Positions 4,501 to 7,719 of a stretch of DNA of 7,719 bases are shown in pieces. The stretch's first letter is position 1. Each line of letters starts with the position of its first letter. Position numbers and translations under genes: made by a program. This stretch comes from an uncultured Lachnospiraceae bacterium (GTDB taxonomy: Bacteria > Bacillota > Clostridia > Lachnospirales > Lachnospiraceae), in contig UQAW01000122.1 in NCBI GenBank assembly GCA_900539175.1, forward strand, positions 1-7,719, written 5' to 3'. The notes under the pieces were generated by a model. The model was given only the letters and a program-made list of their open reading frames with translations, searched no databases and had not been told where the DNA came from.

Positions 4501-7326
4501 AATAACATTGATACGCTTGCCGATTCCGTCTTCCGGAATGATCGTATAAGTATCCCCGTCCTTGGAAACCTGACTTCCGTAACCAACCAGACCGAAGATC
4601 GGGTCTGTAACCACATCAGAACTGATTCTCAGCAGGGAACCGTAAAGTCCTTCATCACTTTCACCTGAGAAATCATTCCAACCGTTATTCATCACACGTG
4701 TTCCGCCGTCATTTACGTTCATCGCGCCATGACCGCCTTTGTACATGGTGTATCTCCAGCTTACATTTCCAACTGCATCTTTGGAAATCTGTCCCATATT
4801 TACTGCATTAAAGTTTGAAAGCTTTGCTGCATAATTGACACGTGATGCCCATGCACTTGTATCATTATCCCATCCGTTATCCTGGTAACGCAGCCAGTCA
4901 TCCATGATGGAGCCTGCCAAAGAAGCCGTATACTGGAAGTTCCACCAGCTCTCGCCTCCGATGAATACAGGGTCTGCATACTGATACCAGGTAGGCTGAA
5001 TACCACGCATCGCACGCGTCTTCCATTCCGCCTTGCTCATGTTCCTCTTTGCAGCCTCTGCATTGGTATCATCCGGATAATACTCACGCAATGCCTTTGC
5101 AGCGGCATAAGCGCCTTCCTCACCGGTGTTGTCATAAGCAAACTCGGATCCGTATGGATATGCAGCCCTTGCCATGTTGCGTCCCTTGGTATATGCAAAT
5201 CTCTGCTGGAGATTCGCTGCTTCTTCTGTCATACCTTCCGCACGAAGCGCTTCGATCATATCCGGAACCTGCTGTTCTCCGTAGAAGCCAACGCTTCCGG
5301 TACCAACACGGTTCACGTAAATGCCATATGCTTTTTCCAGATAATACTGAGGAGATTCACGGTATTCAATCAAATCCGGATATGCTTTCTGAATCCGATA
5401 CATATTAAAGAATCCCGTAGCCTCCATCATCTCCGAGAAGGTACGTGTATATGGAGCAGAGCTTGTTCCGTAAATACCGGAAGCGCTCAGATAGTTAGCA
5501 ACCGTGTACGTACTCTGTGTATATTTCATGTAGTTTTCCCACATGTAATCAATCAGATAACGTTCGATGGAAGCAACCTCATCCGGATCTGGATTCAGAT
5601 AATTCTTCATCGTAATGAAGTTGATATTATCATGGCTCCAGTCATCTCCCCAATGGTTTCTTGTATTGCTATCCGCACCGCTTGCAAAATACCAATCCTT
5701 ATAAATACCATACGTCGGGCTGTCCGGATTGTTGTCCTGCTGATTCTCTACCATGAACTGAGAATGCGTATCAATTGTCTGATCCAACTCTGCCAGAACA
5801 TTAAATTCAAACTGTGTGAATTTGTCAACCTTTTCTCCGTTCACATTCAGCTTATAGTTTACACGGACACTGTTGTTGCCGATACATCCGAAGGAGAGAT
5901 CATAGATATGATGCTGCTCGCCGTCCACTACCTTCGTCTCAACATACTTGCAGGATTCCGTATAATCCGGATTACCGTCATGTGTGCCGCGTCCGGTACG
6001 GGAATTATTTACTCTCCCGCTGGTCTGCGTCGGAATATGTTCACTGTCAAACGGATCGTTCTCATGCACACACTGAATATCCACTTCCACGTCGGAGATC
6101 AGACTGTCATCATAGTGCAGATCCAGTTTTGCAGGCATATTGATTGCAGTCTGGAATCCCGGCACTGCAACGGCATCCATCATTCCTGACTTATACAGGA
6201 TCGAACGAAGATTTGCTTCACGCTCTTCCATGGAATCTGATGCATTGTTTGCACTCGCTGCACTTTCCTGCGGTGTATTGTCACCGGCACGTACAGCAGA
6301 GAACTTGAACTGGTAGGTCTTGCTTTCATCCGGACCCAGTACCAGGCTGGTGGCATCCGTATAATAACCACGTCCTGTTTTCTGGATATCTTTTGAATGA
6401 ATATAATATACACTAAGACCAGGCTGCCATCCGCCGCCATCACAGGTCCAGTTCTGATACAGGCTGCCTGCACGCTCTCCTGTAACCCCATTATTACTGC
6501 CTACCCAGTTATCAATATACTCGATACGGGCGCCGCTCTCCGGAACCGGAGTAAACAGGATATAATTTCCCTCGCCGCTGCAGCGGATCGCATAAGCATA
6601 ACCGCTGTCTGCGCCTGCAAAGGTATGTGCTGTAACACGCTCATTGTATACGCTGTTCTGAGAGGTATACTTATTGTTCCATGGCATCGGAAGTCCCACA
6701 TCACCAAACTCGATATATTTAGAGCTCTTATTTGTCAATGTGATATTCCACAGAAGAGATCCGTCTTCTGTGTCCATGTCATAAACTGATTTTACATCAA
6801 AACCTTTCATCGTACGGGCAGTTGTAGAATCCTCATCCTGTCCGATAAAATCAATTTCTACCTTTTTGTCACTAACTACATTTTTCTCGATATAAGGATT
6901 CGATTCGAGATTCGCGGTAGCATTTGAATATGTAGTAGAACCGCCGGCAGCCAACGTTTTATTGGTATCTACCTCTACAAAACCAGTTCTGTCCTCCGGG
7001 AATGTCCCGTCCTCACTTGTACGATAGGAGAAAATCATCTCTCCCATCCACTGATGCTGAACACCATTCTGCGGACTCGTGTTATTGGGCAATACAAAGT
7101 TTATTTGATTGCCTGAATTGTTCGTCCGGTTATTTTTGATGTTCATCACCGAAATCTGTCCCAAATCTCCAATCTCTACACGAAGACTATCATTGGAGAT
7201 CGCACTGGAATCCGCTTTTGCCACAATTGATCCGGGAATAAATCCTTCGAATACGGACAGTGTCATCAACGCGGACAAACCAACAGATATGGCTTTTTGC
7301 TTAAATGAGTGTTTCGTCTTCTTCAT
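1540..7326 (-). CDS. Secreted SLH-anchored multidomain protein, DUF5695-like putative carbohydrate-active enzyme
   Basis: This is a 1928-residue cell-surface protein. The signal peptide has a Lys-rich start, a hydrophobic core (about 11-35) and a likely AKA/DS cleavage after 38. Residues about 45-1030 resemble DUF5695 proteins: a beta-rich first part (45-350), then a helical region (about 520-910) with YGSEFAYDNTGEEGAY (725-740), GGESWWNFQYTASL (790-803) and MNNGWNDFSGESDEG (879-893). Two PKD/Ig-like domains follow (about 1038-1132 and 1136-1230), then a Big_4-like domain (1231-1306). F5/8C-like modules at about 1309-1456 and 1527-1665 share WVQY-x-W and (L/W)EW motifs; a FIVAR-like helical linker (1458-1522) separates them. 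A coiled segment (about 1675-1737) precedes three SLH repeats (about 1739-1795, 1803-1855, 1869-1921) with NRAQ, TREQ and IRGE motifs. The protein probably binds wall polymers and acts on an extracellular glycan, but substrate and catalytic residues are unknown. AAAGGAA at 7336-7342 supports the start. Confidence 0.96.
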   Translation of the reverse strand: MKKTKHSFKQKAISVGLSALMTLSVFEGFIPGSIVAKADSSAISNDSLRVEIGDLGQISVMNIKNNRTNNSGNQINFVLPNNTSPQNGVQHQWMGEMIFSYRTSEDGTFPEDRTGFVEVDTNKTLAAGGSTTYSNATANLESNPYIEKNVVSDKKVEIDFIGQDEDSTTARTMKGFDVKSVYDMDTEDGSLLWNITLTNKSSKYIEFGDVGLPMPWNNKYTSQNSVYNERVTAHTFAGADSGYAYAIRCSGEGNYILFTPVPESGARIEYIDNWVGSNNGVTGERAGSLYQNWTCDGGGWQPGLSVYYIHSKDIQKTGRGYYTDATSLVLGPDESKTYQFKFSAVRAGDNTPQESAASANNASDSMEEREANLRSILYKSGMMDAVAVPGFQTAINMPAKLDLHYDDSLISDVEVDIQCVHENDPFDSEHIPTQTSGRVNNSRTGRGTHDGNPDYTESCKYVETKVVDGEQHHIYDLSFGCIGNNSVRVNYKLNVNGEKVDKFTQFEFNVLAELDQTIDTHSQFMVENQQDNNPDSPTYGIYKDWYFASGADSNTRNHWGDDWSHDNINFITMKNYLNPDPDEVASIERYLIDYMWENYMKYTQSTYTVANYLSASGIYGTSSAPYTRTFSEMMEATGFFNMYRIQKAYPDLIEYRESPQYYLEKAYGIYVNRVGTGSVGFYGEQQVPDMIEALRAEGMTEEAANLQQRFAYTKGRNMARAAYPYGSEFAYDNTGEEGAYAAAKALREYYPDDTNAEAAKRNMSKAEWKTRAMRGIQPTWYQYADPVFIGGESWWNFQYTASLAGSIMDDWLRYQDNGWDNDTSAWASRVNYAAKLSNFNAVNMGQISKDAVGNVSWRYTMYKGGHGAMNVNDGGTRVMNNGWNDFSGESDEGLYGSLLRISSDVVTDPIFGLVGYGSQVSKDGDTYTIIPEDGIGKRINVIDNKLYLTLEQDSCTKAVVKEDGSFFELDLNCVVNTEHLSKIALSGAGLQDGYYSIKLNGEEAGQCFVQNDEAVANVVIPAGETAKVTIEKMDGGENQAPVVSIKKPADDIQAVRPFTMEGTAYDDGAPNGTLTYKWEAGKTPEGASMTFAADNAPTTSVVGTIEGEYVVKLTVSDGELSTVAELPITLLEAPEREEPVIGEVTAVQDSVNTSVANLSGEATGDPLYHGELSYKWSVVSQPEGGNAVIGNADQAKALLKASVPGEYVVRFTAIDADKSASKDVTVTMSGAVDGMDRAVSVVTKVGTAPVLPETVDVINADGNVAAGKINWDAVEADAYAKVGSFTVTGTVDGSEQKVAVTVFVVKGDALNVAPYATASAIINSVQDLGGIAGLNDGNDPSSSRDTSNGAWHNWLGDQGGPAWVQYVWEKPVIVDAMDVYVFRDGSGNFQPKDMQISLRDENGNWYTPREVDGLGNALNTYNRTTFEAAPITGMRIDMKPVGLGCGILEWKVYGYGEFADKTELKKINSMLEGLSTSRLEGGLEPIAEEKAVAVAVINNPDATQEEIDAAKDALVASMKNLVPEGGNLAWVSELTASYTSSWESLPAIRDGRLLNGSHWGTWGNSGRSEWVQYNWYTGREIKKSDLYIWNDGGGIKTPTSYTYSYLPVDSDEWVTLKTVDSGITANANNPTEFDEAVMARALRCTIQKPANNSEGVGLWEWQLFEAEKEDDTDAKAAQAVTDMIDALGEITLEKEADVAAARAAYDELTDAQKALVTEETLKKLTDAEATIEELKKQDEWSYEDVAEDDWFYDEVYFVTEKDLMTGIVPKEIFGPFEKLNRAQFATILYRMEGEPAVETDQGFQDVVKGEWYADGVNWAAEKGIVKGYEGGESFGPADMITREQMAVMLYRYAQYKGYDITKSEDYDAFEDASEVSAYAVDAMKWAVGNGIIKGKDSTCLDPSGETIRGECAVMLARVVREFEAARNA

Positions 7327-7335
7327 AATTTTCCG

Positions 7336-7342
7336 TTCCTTT
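7336..7342 (-). promoter_or_regulatory. Ribosome binding site of the SLH gene
   Basis: AAAGGAA on the minus strand lies nine bases before the ATG at 7326. The residues just after that ATG form a typical signal-peptide start (MKKTKHS), and no earlier in-frame start gives a better N-terminus. This site therefore decides the start. Confidence 0.75.
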
Positions 7343-7355
7343 CTTAGATATTTTC

Positions 7356-7383
7356 TTTACGTGCAGCTATTTACGTGCAGCTA
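7356..7383. repeat. Perfect tandem 2 x 14-bp direct repeat in the 5' UTR
   Basis: TTTACGTGCAGCTA (plus strand) occurs at 7356-7369 and again, directly abutting, at 7370-7383, with no mismatch. It lies between the predicted transcription start (about 7426) and the ribosome binding site. It would therefore be present in the SLH-gene mRNA as two UAGCUGCACGUAAA units. It could be a regulator-binding pair or a recent slippage duplication. Confidence 0.95.
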
Positions 7384-7432
7384 ATTTCTTTGTTCTCTTT
7401 TCTTTGCCCCCTTTACTTAATCGTTTAATTTT

Positions 7433-7461
7433 ATAATATGGTAATTAAAACGTTTTGTAAA
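7433..7461 (-). promoter_or_regulatory. Promoter of the SLH gene (sigma-A type)
   Basis: On the minus strand there is a -35 TTTACA (plus 7456-7461, five of six consensus), a 17-base spacer (7439-7455) and a -10 TATTAT (7433-7438, five of six). The predicted start near 7426 gives a 5' UTR of about 100 nt that contains a purine-rich stretch and the 14-bp tandem repeat. Confidence 0.75.
7447..7456. promoter_or_regulatory. AAAACGTTTT palindrome in the promoter spacer
   Basis: A perfect 10-bp palindrome lies between the -10 and -35 hexamers and touches the latter. A central CG flanked by A and T runs is the core layout of LacI/CcpA-family operators (cre sites), but the outer positions of the cre consensus match poorly. 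An operator that blocks RNA polymerase would be well placed here, and carbon-source control would suit a glycan-active protein. This is inference. Confidence 0.4.
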
Positions 7462-7497
7462 GTCCTTTCTTTCACAGCATTGCAATTTTGTTATAAT

Positions 7498-7527
7498 ATT
7501 TTAATTTTCCCTTCATTTTATTGTTAA
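7498..7527 (-). promoter_or_regulatory. Possible second, upstream promoter for the SLH gene
   Basis: On the minus strand TTAACA (plus 7522-7527) and TAAAAT (7498-7503) each match consensus at five of six positions with an 18-base spacer. The surrounding DNA is very AT-rich, so such a pair can arise by chance, and the promoter at 7433-7461 is better placed. Confidence 0.3.
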
Positions 7528-7610
7528 TTATTCACAATTTTCACCCATCACAAACCATGCTTAAACGCATAACCATTCCATTTCTACAACAAAGCTATTT
7601 AAGACCACGC

Positions 7611-7643
7611 AAAAAAGACCGACGAACATTCATCAGTCTTTTT
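7611..7643 (-). terminator. Rho-independent terminator of an upstream minus-strand gene
   Basis: On the minus strand AAAAAGAC pairs with GTCTTTTT. The stem continues through TGATGA/TCGTCG (two T-G wobbles) to an ATGT loop, ending in a run of six T residues. On the plus strand the same positions give C-A mismatches, so the minus strand is the functional one. It isolates the SLH gene from whatever lies to the right of the window. Confidence 0.85.
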
Positions 7644-7719
7644 CTTATTATAAACACCCCGCAAACCAGTGTACTGTCTCATTCACATTTCACCAAATGA
7701 CTTGCCTGAATTTCCATCT
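7644..7719 (-). other. Right edge: probable 3' end or 3' UTR of an upstream gene, not identifiable
   Basis: The terminator at 7611-7643 implies a minus-strand gene ending here. All three minus-strand frames reach a stop inside this stretch (for example TGA at 7679-7681 after the residues MEIQASHLVKCE, and TGA at 7683-7685). The tail is too short to choose a frame or recognise a product. It does not obviously look like the end of ribosomal protein L1, which usually precedes rplJ in Firmicutes. Confidence 0.35.

Noticed and set aside
5632..6789. Plus-strand frames of 185 and 130 residues antisense to the large gene.
   Set aside because: They lie opposite a continuous, domain-rich coding region and have no family features or start signals.

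Overview
The window most likely comes from a Gram-positive clostridial chromosome, probably Lachnospiraceae or a close relative. The reasons are an rplJ-rplL pair with a typical low-GC Gram-positive L10 leader, strong AAGGAGG-type ribosome binding sites, sigma-A-type promoters, and a very large secreted protein ending in three SLH (S-layer homology) cell-wall anchors. The genus call is inference only; no rRNA or other strong marker is present.

All three confident protein genes lie on the minus strand, so transcription runs from high to low coordinates. From right to left: a rho-independent terminator (about 7611-7643) belongs to a minus-strand gene lying mostly or wholly beyond the right edge. 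Next comes an AT-rich control region with a good promoter (7433-7461), a palindrome in its spacer and a perfect 2 x 14-bp tandem repeat in the 5' UTR. A 1928-residue gene (1540-7326) follows: signal peptide, a large catalytic-looking region resembling the DUF5695 family, Ig/PKD-like spacers, two F5/8C (discoidin)-like carbohydrate-binding modules, helical linkers and three SLH repeats. After it come a 411-base intergenic region, rplJ (625-1128) and rplL (183-554), closed by a strong terminator (127-166).

The 411-base gap holds two unrelated things. The rplJ side has a near-consensus promoter, the L10 autoregulatory leader and an attenuator hairpin. The other side holds the most unusual feature of the window: an element of about 194 bases whose 3' part occurs again, 106 of 112 bases identical and in the same orientation, at the left edge. 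Read on the plus strand it folds into a multi-helix structure: a long-range closing stem, three long hairpins with matched purine internal loops and a further 3' hairpin. The differences between the copies fall in apical loops or keep base pairing. This looks like a structured RNA or a small folded mobile element rather than a gene, and it flanks the essential rplJL operon on both sides.

Functionally, rplJ and rplL make the ribosomal stalk and are regulated together. The large gene encodes a wall-attached, probably polysaccharide-degrading or polysaccharide-binding protein with no evident link to them.
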